Below, one piece after another: positions 41,701-48,811 of a DNA stretch of 51,162 nt. The notes beneath the pieces are model-generated. The model saw only the letters and a list, made by a program, of their open reading frames with translations, was not told the origin of the DNA and did not search any database. Positions within the stretch are counted from its first letter, which is position 1, and every line of letters begins with the position of its first letter. The translations under genes and the position numbers were made by a program. Source of the DNA: Bacteroidota bacterium (GTDB taxonomy: Bacteria > Bacteroidota > Bacteroidia > Chitinophagales > LD1); contig JAFDYQ010000032.1 of assembly GCA_018267365.1 (NCBI GenBank), forward strand, positions 1 through 51,162, in the 5' to 3' direction.

Positions 41701-44395
41701 CAACAAGGTTTCCATGGGTGGTAATATCGTATTCGACCAGAATTTCACCTTTTTGGGCGTAGGCTCAAACGAAGCCACGATATTATTATCGAGCAGCGCA
41801 ATTATTACCATTAATTCCGGGGTAACTCTTACTTTGGATAAAACATATCTAGAAACTTGCGGAACAGACATGTGGAATGGCATTGTCATCGAGCCTGGAG
41901 GTAAATTGATTATTGACAATTCTTCAGCTCTAATGGATGCCAAAATTGGTATCACTGTTAAAGATGGTGGTGTGCTAATCGCTGACAATTCTGCCTTTTT
42001 AAGAAATGACGTGAGTGTAAAAATCCAAGGAAATGTGGGCAGACCGGACTTAACTTCAGATTTTTCTGCCAACAGTAGGATAAACGCATGTAAGTTCATT
42101 TACAACCCTACCGCAATGTATGGCACTCTTAACGAAGGGCCATTGAAGGCTCCCTACGCGGGTAAGTATCCTACAGCGGGTATTCAGGTTGTAGGAGGGA
42201 AGGATGTAAGAATTGGAGATAACCGTGCCTCAAATCCCAATACTTTTAGTGGGCTTTGTGCTGGTATAAGTAATCTGTGGTCTCAAGTGTTTGTAGATAA
42301 TAACTATTTCGAAGAAATACGAGATTATAATAATGCAAATTATTATATATCACCGCAAGGGTGCGCAGTTTGCTCTTATGGCGGAAATTTCACAAACAAC
42401 CAAGCTCTTTGGGGAGCGCCGACAGTAGTTCAGACAGCAGTATCAAAGCCTAATAGTAATTCTCCCGTTAACTTTTTGAATTGCGATTGGGCGATAAGTA
42501 GTAAATGGGCTGAACTAATTGCTATGAATAATTCAATTAAAGGCAACTCTCATTCTTGGCAAGCCCTTGATCAAAGAAGTTTTGGAGGTGTTTATACTGG
42601 ATCCGTTATGGGAACAAGGATTAACGTTCTAAATAATTATATGAAATATGTAGATATCGGAGTTCAGATGTCTACGAATATTAAGGCTCTCGTAGCTCTT
42701 GCAGGTAATGAGATTTACGTGAATCCGCCAATGTTACACCCAATTGATGGAAGCCATCCTAAAGCTACATATGGAATCCTAGAGGCTGAAGTGTTAAATT
42801 CTTCCCCCTCATCGTTAGTTATAGGTGGAAGCTTGCCAAGTAGTGCTAATAAGATTTATGGTGGCCTGTCAAACTATAAATTAAGTTCTACTAAGAATGC
42901 TTCTATAATGGGCAATTATTTCAATCTGCTAGATAATGTCCAAGTAGGGGTGGGGGTAATACGCACGGGAATCGATGCTCAGAACTGCAACAACCTCCAA
43001 ATTTCGGGTGAGAATCATTTTACCGGAACAACAAATACATTTGACGATGTCTTTACAGGAACCTCTATAATTCCGTTTTCAAGTAATAGAAAAGCGGGCG
43101 TTAATTTAAACAATACAAGTCATAGTGAAATATGCAGTAACTATTTTGAAAGTTTGGGATATGCAACATCATTCCAAGCTAACAATGACGAAACAAGATT
43201 AAGAAGTAATGATTTCAACAATCACAAATATGCCATAGTAGTAACTAATATTGGGCAATTTGGTGTCATCGGCGACCAAGGTGACTTAACTCATGAAAAT
43301 AATGGAAATAACTTCCATTTAGCTACTTCATATTCGTCAGGTTATCAAACATACTCCGCCTCACCAGCTTCACTTTTCACCAACAAAATTTATTACGGTT
43401 CAACGACGAGCCCTACCCCTAATACTGGGCCATATCCGATCCTCATAGTTCCAGGAAGTTCAAACTCTCCACAATGCTGCGAACCTGATAATCCACCATT
43501 CGCGACTTGCAGTCTTACTTTCAAGATGGCTCTTAATCCATTCAAAATAGCAGTTGCTAAAGGAGATATATATGCATTTGCAGATAGCTCTCGACATGCA
43601 GGCGCTTTATGGTTAGCTCAAAGAAAATTGTACAGAGAATTACGATCTGATGGGGAGCTTCTTTCAAGTGATACCACTTACCAAAATTTCTATAAACGAG
43701 CGGCTTCGGGTGAGTTGGGGCCAATTTCTGTTCTTGAGGATATGATCGATTCCATTTCAATATTGCAAGGAGATACAATCATTGGTGATTCCACGCGTTA
43801 CATGGGTATGGTGGCTGTTGCCAAATCTTATAATTCCGCTCAAACTCCGGCTACAGTTTTTAGCACTAATATGCAGACTATGATGGATATATATCTAAAC
43901 TCGTTGGCTAGTGGGCAGGAGGTTACAGATTCTACTGATTTAGGGTTTATAGATTCATTAGCGGTGAAATGCCCATATGATGAAGGTGACGCTGTATATT
44001 TTGCCCGTTCATTATTCTTTAGATATCATCCTTTACTTGCGGCCTTTAATGACAATATACTTTGTTCTTCAGATACAACCTTAGATCATACGTTGAAGTT
44101 AGCAACGATTAGGAACGAGACAGCTGATTCAATTATTAAGCAAATTCAGTTTGCAAGGTTAATGCCGAATCCAGCATCCGATATGACCTCTATAATATTC
44201 AACACAGGTCATCTGAGTTTTAATAGAGCTGAGATTTATGATAACTTAGGTAGAATAATTGTCTTTAACTCCGAGATGGCCAGCTCTGGCAAGATTGATT
44301 TAGATCTGAGAGCTTTACCTACCGGGGTGTATCTGGTGAGGTTTACGGCTGATGGGAAAGAACTGTTATCTACAAAATTGGTGGTAAAGCAATAA
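35765..44395 (+). CDS. Giant T9SS-secreted surface protein with Ig/PKD, propeller and beta-helix domains
   Basis: 2,876 residues. Signal peptide about 1-24. Three repeats of a Cys-containing Ig-like unit (starting at about 25, 229 and 440; each with (W/E)W(Y/F)(K/R)V...MDTT...RNVC). Four PKD/Ig-like units at about 645-930 (Y(V/L)WS(T/N)GD(S/T)T, (C/G)TAS). Then a domain like the N-terminal part of SBBP-repeat proteins (about 938-1165, LTFEQNVGQLG to VIDPL), an SBBP-type beta-propeller (about 1195-1690), another PKD-like unit (about 1862-1920) and right-handed beta-helix sequence (about 1978-2550). Helical linker about 2585-2790. The tail from about 2795 (LMPNPASDMT, IYDNLGR, LPTGVYLVRF) is a type A T9SS sorting domain. 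Such proteins are exported and attached at the surface; adhesion or glycan binding is inference. Confidence 0.88.
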   Translation: MLSKAFKAVFLIGTLFFAFQSYSQCFHCSAPSAPAEYGGAFNVTMYKNAKVQLWAAKTSIAVDARQWYRVKKVGDTTFVGNGDTMVFTMDTTSRFICRNVNNCTCGGTYYSSYTQMASIIVVDSPSVPQYWFIYDSVICSGTPTNIFTYTNSSLSGLRIQYFRDDTPNVTGSITGTAALGPLGVTLTNTTGTAETVRIFLRLYKGSTYFDSKSFYVKVLPAAPSGTDHCSFPSKPQPGPNIAVDVNTYGKGAQVQFLVDTTVIADTVKWYKVVGDDTSYIGKGYSVGVTMDTTAKFLARAFNVCSCNGSIYASDYALIANNTVSINYVSHIIPLQIMDTIASGTGINILTKTDTTIKIEMFFYRDNANVTGSTIQNTIDNYTGTEGFDAILTNTTNVPQRIRYKIYSRPYAAPGSVYGDTYTGYFIVMPSSFTAPPGNHCYIPSRTGNGSAQVYTYSPGANVYLDLNKSGFVSGAIWTFPNVTDAVEWFKVRGQGDTVFVGDVTPVSTTVDTTIRIFTVSRNVCYWSDSSKHVYRSVPTFVGQFNKGTGSVDTPTHVNNRENVCSNSAPDITYTGSSTSLLWYRNNPKGITGAYVSVKNSTTSIHTDSLIRDTLPYPVKVYYVGIRISSPVLSSNVLDSFTVYPDCANWANFSTVIHALKDSICPGDTATLTADTVPGIGSHYVWSTGDTTKTIHPTAQGTYTVTVTNSCGCSASASLQLVVASAPSLVSAHPSICNGDSAILTASEGVVYVWSNGDSTASIIARVPDIYTVTATNSFGCTASISDTVQVHNYPVLSFDSAKICIGDTGVIKVFGADSYLWSTGDSTSTIHVGDTLLRWVIGTTNGCSSTDSIRLSVFQRPAIYLDSVILIKPGTAALLSVEGGYSYSWNTGDISSSISTFVPGSYSVTATNTIGCTASATSRVSIDTASYFEAMNAPRLTFEQNVGQLGNSIIKFQTCNNGVYYRFLPDGISYARAKSDTLTDSTTLLIWNMSLLGMNSGTSLLPDSLAGDTSFVHHVGFVNPFFGRINYYIGNDSTQWFSNVPTFQGIEYQNVYDSIDLKYYGDSTGDLEYDFVVKPGGRIADIKMNYQGVDSVTIDSSGNAIVGTFLGQVTEMKPYAYQIIGGIKTQVSVVFRMDTGKTLGFQAVGSYDTTTAIVIDPLIQVWNNYFGNTNASSPSLVYDPVSLTADQSNVYITGHISGDYLSGTFIPIIPSINVYPNMSYPFGSIPLVFIAKYDNLGHYVSHLTVFGAPSPRPSPLYDINLGMEEYTIPFHIKVDANHRVYVCGMTSQNGFPIIPTTTNSLCPSTNTYTDCFLGVFDFTSNPNPNIQNGRAIYTNEFGGSRREYALRLALDDPNAAYPKVFVTGFTESSDMFSTSYYLNSASPCLRNQDVFMAELDPFNINVGYLSGAVWGSNAGNCTSATLNQDWGRDIAYTNGKVYVAGFADGNNGFPSSTSGTGIPLSSTNRDGFFTVLNPTNPASISYSTSVGSSDGDDEVFSMDLNSAGDVYLLGLTTSQTLTTTTPISNWGHLYNDPLNPNDGFIKVLNASNFSQKYQSYAEYAVVGGNHGFTEATSTIAHPYCWGGIAVSKRTGNVFFTTVNTRVMTNFEDCSVQGRYNNFRLLELSGSLDNAIGSSQFGTGYPVPPYDVPRNIHSPSLVETAASTDIYSGYQTQSGVSDVFPLSPQALEVTAVLPKKELASVGSYIKLSAVNIPNSIDVTASQGVCFDGSHYSVAGGSSFIELDANPPLGLHNSAYITYTWYHGTAVSSGTLMGTGGYGTTAWPGTPITPPGYAFDNSILRLLANSSNFPNTAYPGKNEFTVVVTEVDPNGSTANDCVLSTIHFTVYVNGATVVTSSSNNTVCSGAPITITAQTNTQSPTATYTWTPAVSGNPSSFTITPTSTVTYNVTVSDHGCSNTAAISINVGSDCCDATNSPPPGAITYNFQMYNQSISSFIAMNPSVIITSGGVSQFVSIPNNKVSMGGNIVFDQNFTFLGVGSNEATILLSSSAIITINSGVTLTLDKTYLETCGTDMWNGIVIEPGGKLIIDNSSALMDAKIGITVKDGGVLIADNSAFLRNDVSVKIQGNVGRPDLTSDFSANSRINACKFIYNPTAMYGTLNEGPLKAPYAGKYPTAGIQVVGGKDVRIGDNRASNPNTFSGLCAGISNLWSQVFVDNNYFEEIRDYNNANYYISPQGCAVCSYGGNFTNNQALWGAPTVVQTAVSKPNSNSPVNFLNCDWAISSKWAELIAMNNSIKGNSHSWQALDQRSFGGVYTGSVMGTRINVLNNYMKYVDIGVQMSTNIKALVALAGNEIYVNPPMLHPIDGSHPKATYGILEAEVLNSSPSSLVIGGSLPSSANKIYGGLSNYKLSSTKNASIMGNYFNLLDNVQVGVGVIRTGIDAQNCNNLQISGENHFTGTTNTFDDVFTGTSIIPFSSNRKAGVNLNNTSHSEICSNYFESLGYATSFQANNDETRLRSNDFNNHKYAIVVTNIGQFGVIGDQGDLTHENNGNNFHLATSYSSGYQTYSASPASLFTNKIYYGSTTSPTPNTGPYPILIVPGSSNSPQCCEPDNPPFATCSLTFKMALNPFKIAVAKGDIYAFADSSRHAGALWLAQRKLYRELRSDGELLSSDTTYQNFYKRAASGELGPISVLEDMIDSISILQGDTIIGDSTRYMGMVAVAKSYNSAQTPATVFSTNMQTMMDIYLNSLASGQEVTDSTDLGFIDSLAVKCPYDEGDAVYFARSLFFRYHPLLAAFNDNILCSSDTTLDHTLKLATIRNETADSIIKQIQFARLMPNPASDMTSIIFNTGHLSFNRAEIYDNLGRIIVFNSEMASSGKIDLDLRALPTGVYLVRFTADGKELLSTKLVVKQ

Positions 44396-44403
44396 GTTTA
44401 GTC

Positions 44404-45900
44404 GTGATTTTGAGATTCGTATTTATACTAATGGCGATCTGTGGCCTTGAGCTAAAAGCTCAAGAATTTGATCATACCTGGATTGTAGGCGATCCCATGG
44501 CTCCAATGACATTTTCTGGAGACAGCGTCATCAATGGGCGCTTTGCCGACACTGTGCTTGGTTCGACTTGCACGATTGCTAACATTTGTGATAGGCAAGG
44601 AAACCTCCTGTTCTTTACTAATGGCGTTAAGGTTTATGATGGTCAAGGCCATTTGATGCAAAACGGCGACTCCCTCAGCTATTCGCCTCCATATTACTCT
44701 CAGATCATTGATGAAGGTATGCCAGGACAGCAAGGGGTCGTAATTTTACCCGTACCGAATGATACGACATTATATGATATTTTTCATTACAATTCCGGTG
44801 ATACCTTCATAAATCCAGCAGGCTATTGCCCGTTGAGTTTCTATTACAGCCAGGTAGATATTACTGCTAACGGTGGCTCGGGCAAAGTGATAAATAAAAA
44901 TATCCCCTTGCTGCAAAACGTAGTCTTGAGCGAATCGCGCTTGTCTGCCTGCCGCCATGCCAATGGCCGGGACTGGTGGATCATCAAAAATGTTTGGAGA
45001 GATAATATCTACTACGAATACCTTCTGACCCCAGAGGGTATTCAGGGACCCTACATACAGCAGTTGGGACCTACATACGGAACCGGCTCGGAACTATATG
45101 GCTATTCACAATTCAGCCCGGATGGAACAGTATATGCATCCGCTACTACACAGAGCCGTATTGTTATAATGGATTTCGATAGATGCTCAGGCTTGTTTTC
45201 AAACCCCAGAAGTGTATTCAACCAGGTAATAGCCTCAAATACCCCCCGAAGCGGTGCTATAGGTCTCGCATTTTCTCCAAACAATCGTTTTCTCTATGTG
45301 TGCGATAGGCTATGTATTAATCAATATGATCTTGCCAACCCTAGACTAAATGATTCCATCCGTATAGTTACTTTGGGCGTCTTTACGGATACTTTCCAAA
45401 TGCACGCTATGCAATTGGGCCCTAACGGTAAAATTTATGTGAGTTGCTACAATGGCGGACGTAACAAGCTTCATGTTATCAATTATCCAGACTCACTAGG
45501 GTCTGCTTGTGATTTCCATTTGTATGCGCAACAAATAACTACCATAAGCCCTTTAACAGTTCCATATTTTCCCAACTACAAACTCTCTGCTCTCCTCGGT
45601 GCTTGCGATACTATTCATACAGATATTGCAGCGATTGCCGCAGCACATCCAGATTTTGCCGCTATAACGCCGAATCCCGCCACCGATTATACAACGCTCA
45701 TTTGGTATTCATCACATAACGCACTAGGCAAAGCAAAGCTATACGATATGTCAGGGAGACTAGTCTGGGATCGAGATACACATTCAAATCAAGGTACATT
45801 GCCTATAGATGTTTCTGGGCTTGTCACTGGAACCTATGTGGTCAGGTTCGAAATGAACGGAACTGTGTTATTAGATTCTCAATTAGTCATAGCTAAATAA
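44404..45900 (+). CDS. T9SS-secreted beta-propeller-like protein
   Basis: 498 residues starting with GTG at 44404, 8 bp after the giant gene. Signal peptide about 1-22 (cleavage near LKAQ). The body contains repeated propeller-like strands (YGYSQFSPDGTVYAS, LAFSPNNRFLYVCD, MQLGPNGKIYVS), a pattern seen in surface proteins of gliding and T9SS bacteria. The C-terminal region (about 420-498: ITPNPATDYTTL, LYDMSGRLVW, LVTGTYVVRF) is a type A sorting domain. Likely operon partner of the giant protein and delivered by the same secretion machinery, which is encoded elsewhere. Confidence 0.85.
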   Translation: MILRFVFILMAICGLELKAQEFDHTWIVGDPMAPMTFSGDSVINGRFADTVLGSTCTIANICDRQGNLLFFTNGVKVYDGQGHLMQNGDSLSYSPPYYSQIIDEGMPGQQGVVILPVPNDTTLYDIFHYNSGDTFINPAGYCPLSFYYSQVDITANGGSGKVINKNIPLLQNVVLSESRLSACRHANGRDWWIIKNVWRDNIYYEYLLTPEGIQGPYIQQLGPTYGTGSELYGYSQFSPDGTVYASATTQSRIVIMDFDRCSGLFSNPRSVFNQVIASNTPRSGAIGLAFSPNNRFLYVCDRLCINQYDLANPRLNDSIRIVTLGVFTDTFQMHAMQLGPNGKIYVSCYNGGRNKLHVINYPDSLGSACDFHLYAQQITTISPLTVPYFPNYKLSALLGACDTIHTDIAAIAAAHPDFAAITPNPATDYTTLIWYSSHNALGKAKLYDMSGRLVWDRDTHSNQGTLPIDVSGLVTGTYVVRFEMNGTVLLDSQLVIAK

Positions 45901-45902
45901 AA

Positions 45903-45930
45903 CGGCCACCTCTTTCGAGATGACCGCCTT
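45903..45930. terminator. Bidirectional hairpin between convergent surface genes
   Basis: CGGCCACCTC / GAGATGACCG form a 10-bp stem with two G-T pairs around TTTC, between the stop of the 498-residue gene and the stop of the convergent 466-residue gene. Confidence 0.6.
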
Positions 45931-45982
45931 TGAACCTATGAAAACTTTAAATTGGCAATTAACTTATGCGAATATAGCAGAA

Positions 45983-47383
45983 TTATTCCTTAACTAGCTT
46001 CCTGCCGTTGAGCATGTACAAGCCAGCCCGCAGGTTAGATAAGTCTAACGTCTTTGAGCCGTTTGCATCGGCTTTTAAATTTAGAATCGTTCGTCCTACA
46101 ACGTCAGTGACCGTTATGTCCGCATTAGGATTTAGACCATGCACAGTGACAGCCTCTTTCGCAGGATAAGGGTACATTTGAAAGCTTTCACTTTGCGTTT
46201 CGGATATTCCGGCAGATGCGCTCCATTTCGCTATGTTTATCGCCCCAGTCTGGCCCGCCTGTGAAAATATTCCACCCGCGTAGAGTTCACCATTGTACTC
46301 ACAGAATGCCCGTATTCCAGGATAGGTGCCAGTAAAAGATCCCGGATAAAGGGTCCATGTTGCGCCGTCATATCCGGACACGCCTACGCCGGATCCCAGA
46401 AGTGTCTCGGTTAGCAGTTTGCCTTGATACGGATACAAAGGTCCCCTGAGTTCAACAGGGCCGCCAGTCGGATTAGGTACCTGTTGGTACCTGCCGGGCG
46501 CATAACCCGCAATATCATCGGCTGGAGCACTTCCGGCCGTGTCGAAGCGTCCGGAGAAAAGAAGTTTTCCTTGGAAATCGCAAATTGCGAGGACATGGGC
46601 GTAATCGGTTGAACCGCCATACCTGACTCCATTGAAATCTACCGTGTCTATCGGCTGTTCAATGAGGTCGGTGGTGTCAATGAATCCGAGATTGCGGGCT
46701 TGGAACACAAGCACCGTTCCCGCAACATGATAAATATAATAAGACTGATAGTTGCCTCCCATGTAAAGCCGCGTTCCGTCTGAATAGAGGGATTCAATTG
46801 CTCCCTCGACGCCATGAATTACGTCGTTGCCACGGTTGCAGTACATTGCCTGCGGATATGACCATTGGGTGCCGTTCCACCTCTCAATGCCTGAGATGAT
46901 GGAATCTTGGATGGTATCAAAGAATTGACCGCCTGCGTAAAGTTGATCATTGAAAACTGCCAGAGCGTTGATTCCCCCGTAGGGTATTCCGTCGCCGACG
47001 GGTGACCATGATGTTCCGTCCCATTTCGCAATGCTTGCCGCTGGTATGCCTCCTGCAGAGGAGAATGTGCCTGCGGCATATAAGCTGCCATGGTATTCGG
47101 CGAGGGACGTAACCCGTGCGTAGCCTGTCGGACTACCGAGGCCCGAGCCAAGGGGATGCCAGGCGAAGCCGTCCCATGCAGCTATGTTCTTCGCGGGCTG
47201 GCCTCCTGCTGAAGCGAATTTTCCCGCAGCGATGAGCTGGTTGTGGTAGACAGTCAGGGCGAGAACATACTCGGACTGGTCATTGGTGCCGCAGCCTGAG
47301 CCAACTGATTGCCAGTTTTGGCCTTGCGTAAATATAGGTAGTAAAAAAAGGACTATGAGTCCTAAGGTGTAAGCTGGTTTCAT
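45983..47383 (-). CDS. T9SS-secreted propeller protein (W-G-x-x-W repeats)
   Basis: 466 residues. Signal peptide about 1-21 (FTQGQ). Repeats of the type IAAWDGFAWHPLGSGL, IAKWDGTSWSPVGDGI and ERWNGTQWS alternate with LY(A/V)GG.F strands, giving a beta-propeller of delta-60/Kelch-like type. The C-terminus (about 390-466: MYPYPAKEAVTV, VTDVVGRTIL, LRAGLYMLN) is a T9SS sorting domain. It would be exported to the surface. It is divergent from the XRE gene at 47470 and shares the palindrome-rich region 47425-47477. Confidence 0.85.
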   Translation of the reverse strand: MKPAYTLGLIVLFLLPIFTQGQNWQSVGSGCGTNDQSEYVLALTVYHNQLIAAGKFASAGGQPAKNIAAWDGFAWHPLGSGLGSPTGYARVTSLAEYHGSLYAAGTFSSAGGIPAASIAKWDGTSWSPVGDGIPYGGINALAVFNDQLYAGGQFFDTIQDSIISGIERWNGTQWSYPQAMYCNRGNDVIHGVEGAIESLYSDGTRLYMGGNYQSYYIYHVAGTVLVFQARNLGFIDTTDLIEQPIDTVDFNGVRYGGSTDYAHVLAICDFQGKLLFSGRFDTAGSAPADDIAGYAPGRYQQVPNPTGGPVELRGPLYPYQGKLLTETLLGSGVGVSGYDGATWTLYPGSFTGTYPGIRAFCEYNGELYAGGIFSQAGQTGAINIAKWSASAGISETQSESFQMYPYPAKEAVTVHGLNPNADITVTDVVGRTILNLKADANGSKTLDLSNLRAGLYMLNGRKLVKE

Positions 47384-47424
47384 GTCGTGTATTTGGTTTT
47401 GTGAGATTCAAAGATAAAAAATGG

Positions 47425-47477
47425 AGCGTATACGCTACAATGAAAATTTCATTACCGCTTCACCTTTGAATGGTGAA
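47425..47477. promoter_or_regulatory. Three palindromes at the XRE / surface-gene divergent promoter
   Basis: AGCGTA-TACGCT (47425-47436, perfect), AATGAAA-A-TTTCATT (47439-47453, perfect) and TTCACC-7 nt-GGTGAA (47459-47477, enclosing the XRE ATG). They lie between two divergent genes, as operators of a small regulator would. Confidence 0.7.
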
Positions 47478-47736
47478 AAACCCCTTAGCATTAAAGGCAT
47501 TCGGTGAGAACTTGAGACGAATCAGGTTAGAAAGGAAATTGAGCCAGCAGAAGCTTGCCGATACGGCTGATTTAGCGAGGTCGACTATTGTAAGATTTGA
47601 AAACGCAGATATGGTCGCTACGATAGATGCGATTATAAGCCTTGCAAAGGCACTCAATATGGAGCCGCATGAGTTGATCAACTTTCCGATTCCAAAGGAA
47701 AAGCCGATACGAGTACCGGCTAAGAAAAAGAGCTAG
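47470..47736 (+). CDS. XRE/Cro-family regulator
   Basis: 88 residues. The HTH_3 domain covers about 7-60: FGENLRRIRLERKLSQQKLADTADLARSTIVRFENADMVATIDAIISLAKAL. The basic tail is short. The start codon lies inside the inverted repeat TTCACC/GGTGAA, which fits self-regulation. It ends 2 bp from the convergent RuvC-like gene. Function is probably control of element or cargo genes. Confidence 0.9.
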   Translation: MVKNPLALKAFGENLRRIRLERKLSQQKLADTADLARSTIVRFENADMVATIDAIISLAKALNMEPHELINFPIPKEKPIRVPAKKKS

Positions 47737-47738
47737 GA

Positions 47739-48245
47739 TCAGAGGGTTACGATTTGATTTTCCGCCAAGTGAACGTGGGTTATTGCTAAAGATATAGCAT
47801 TGAAAAGACCCATATTGTAATCCTCCTTCTCATACCATTTGTGGACTTTGGGCCTGCGGCAGCTTACGTCTGGAAGCATTGAGATAATCTTTTCAGCCAT
47901 CTCATATTTCGAGTTGCAGCCAAAAACCTCGAATACTTCCCTGACTTGATCTCTCGAATACTTGAATACAGGCAGGTCCTTTTCTCCTGCCAATGTTTCA
48001 ATTGCGCTTATGAGTTTATCTACCCTATTGCTATTGTGGGATGATTGTACCTCTCGGAGAAGAATAATCTTTGGCCGGTGATAATCCATGAACTTTTCAG
48101 CCCGCTTCAGAAGCTTCCTATTCGTGAGAGGAGAGACCTTTGCAACGCCGAAGTCATAGATTCGCTCAGGGACTTTCAAGCACGCGTATCCCATTCCTAT
48201 CGAATTAGGATACAGTGCCAGGATCATAGGGTTATCATTAGTCAT
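47739..48245 (-). CDS. RuvC-like (RNase H fold) protein lacking catalytic acids
   Basis: 168 residues. The RuvC-type strand-turn-strand MILALYPNSIGMGYACLKV places Y12 where RuvC has its first catalytic Asp (normally I-D-P-G). The second acid seems kept as E65 (IILLREVQSS). The last helix, YEKEDYNMGLFNAISLAITHV, has N149 where related nucleases have D in FDA. The YSRDQVREVF and SKYEMAEKI blocks are also shared with a family of small RuvC-like proteins. With two of the key acids changed, nuclease activity is doubtful; DNA-structure binding may remain. It overlaps the upstream XRE gene by 8 bp, so the two are coupled. Confidence 0.7.
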   Translation of the reverse strand: MTNDNPMILALYPNSIGMGYACLKVPERIYDFGVAKVSPLTNRKLLKRAEKFMDYHRPKIILLREVQSSHNSNRVDKLISAIETLAGEKDLPVFKYSRDQVREVFEVFGCNSKYEMAEKIISMLPDVSCRRPKVHKWYEKEDYNMGLFNAISLAITHVHLAENQIVTL

Positions 48246-48585
48246 GGCTTTTGTCAGTTAATCTTTGTAATGCGGACGAAAAAAAGGCGATACGGCGAAT
48301 AACTTGAGCATCTTCTCCCAGTGTTTTTAGATACTCAATACGCTCCTTTATCCGTGGAAGAATGGTCGGGCGCAGCTCAAGCTTGTGTCTTTCGAAGATC
48401 GTTTCTATTGGGATGTCGAAAAGAAGATGATACGTCATAAGGACCTCAACGTTGGGAAGCCGCAATCCCTGTTCCCACCGGGATACATTAGAGAAGTCGG
48501 AAATCTTCAGGATAGCTGCTATATCCGCTTGGGTAAGTTCGGCCCTTTTACGAAAAAGTCGCAGGAGATTTTGTTGAATGTGCAT
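48238..48585 (-). CDS. XRE-family regulator coupled to the RuvC-like gene
   Basis: 115 residues. HTH domain about 5-60 (LLRLFRKRAELTQADIAAILKISDFSNVSRWEQGLRLPNVEVLMTYHLLFD), followed by a 55-residue helical tail (PRIKERIEYLKTLGEDAQVIRRIAFFSSALQ) of unknown role. Start ATG 48585. First gene of a two-gene unit. A GGCAACA/TGTTGCC repeat lies directly upstream and a 20-bp perfect palindrome about 80 bp upstream. Confidence 0.88.
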   Translation of the reverse strand: MHIQQNLLRLFRKRAELTQADIAAILKISDFSNVSRWEQGLRLPNVEVLMTYHLLFDIPIETIFERHKLELRPTILPRIKERIEYLKTLGEDAQVIRRIAFFSSALQRLTDKSHD

Positions 48586-48593
48586 AGTGATAT

Positions 48594-48617
48594 GGCAACA
48601 TTGTTACGACTGTTGCC
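48594..48617. promoter_or_regulatory. Inverted repeat GGCAACA / TGTTGCC
   Basis: Seven-bp perfect arms (48594-48600 and 48611-48617) with a 10-nt spacer, 8 bp upstream of the XRE start on the minus strand. Likely operator for this regulator. Confidence 0.55.
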
Positions 48618-48662
48618 TTCATATATGGTATGCATCGGGATAAAGGAAAAGTAATGGAGCAG

Positions 48663-48682
48663 ATTTGTCGATTTCGACAAAT
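48663..48682. promoter_or_regulatory. 20-bp perfect palindrome ATTTGTCGA / TCGACAAAT
   Basis: Arms 48663-48671 and 48674-48682 around TT. It lies between the XRE-RuvC unit and the integrase terminator. It could be an operator or a recombination or transfer site. Confidence 0.6.
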
Positions 48683-48725
48683 TTGGCGCGAAGTGGTAAC
48701 CTAGAGTTTTGCGCGTTTGCTTTCA

Positions 48726-48799
48726 TTAATGTTTCCTAGCAAAAAAAACACCTTCCCGTTGTGATGTATGGAAAGGTGCTTCCACCACGGAAACATTAA
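48726..48799. repeat. 11-bp inverted repeat framing the integrase terminator
   Basis: TTAATGTTTCC (48726-48736) and GGAAACATTAA (48789-48799) are perfect complements and enclose the terminator hairpin. Confidence 0.65.
48741..48779 (-). terminator. Intrinsic terminator of the integrase gene
   Basis: Read on the minus strand, CACCTTTCC...GGAAGGTG pair with one bulge and are followed by eight T. It lies about 30 bp after the integrase stop. Confidence 0.8.
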
Positions 48800-48811
48800 C
48801 AATGGAATGTT

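Noticed and set aside
35765..44395. Repeats inside the giant gene, considered as a CRISPR array
   Set aside because: The repeats are protein-level Ig/PKD units of 60 to 200 residues with varied DNA, not short identical repeats with spacers. No CRISPR array was seen anywhere in the window.
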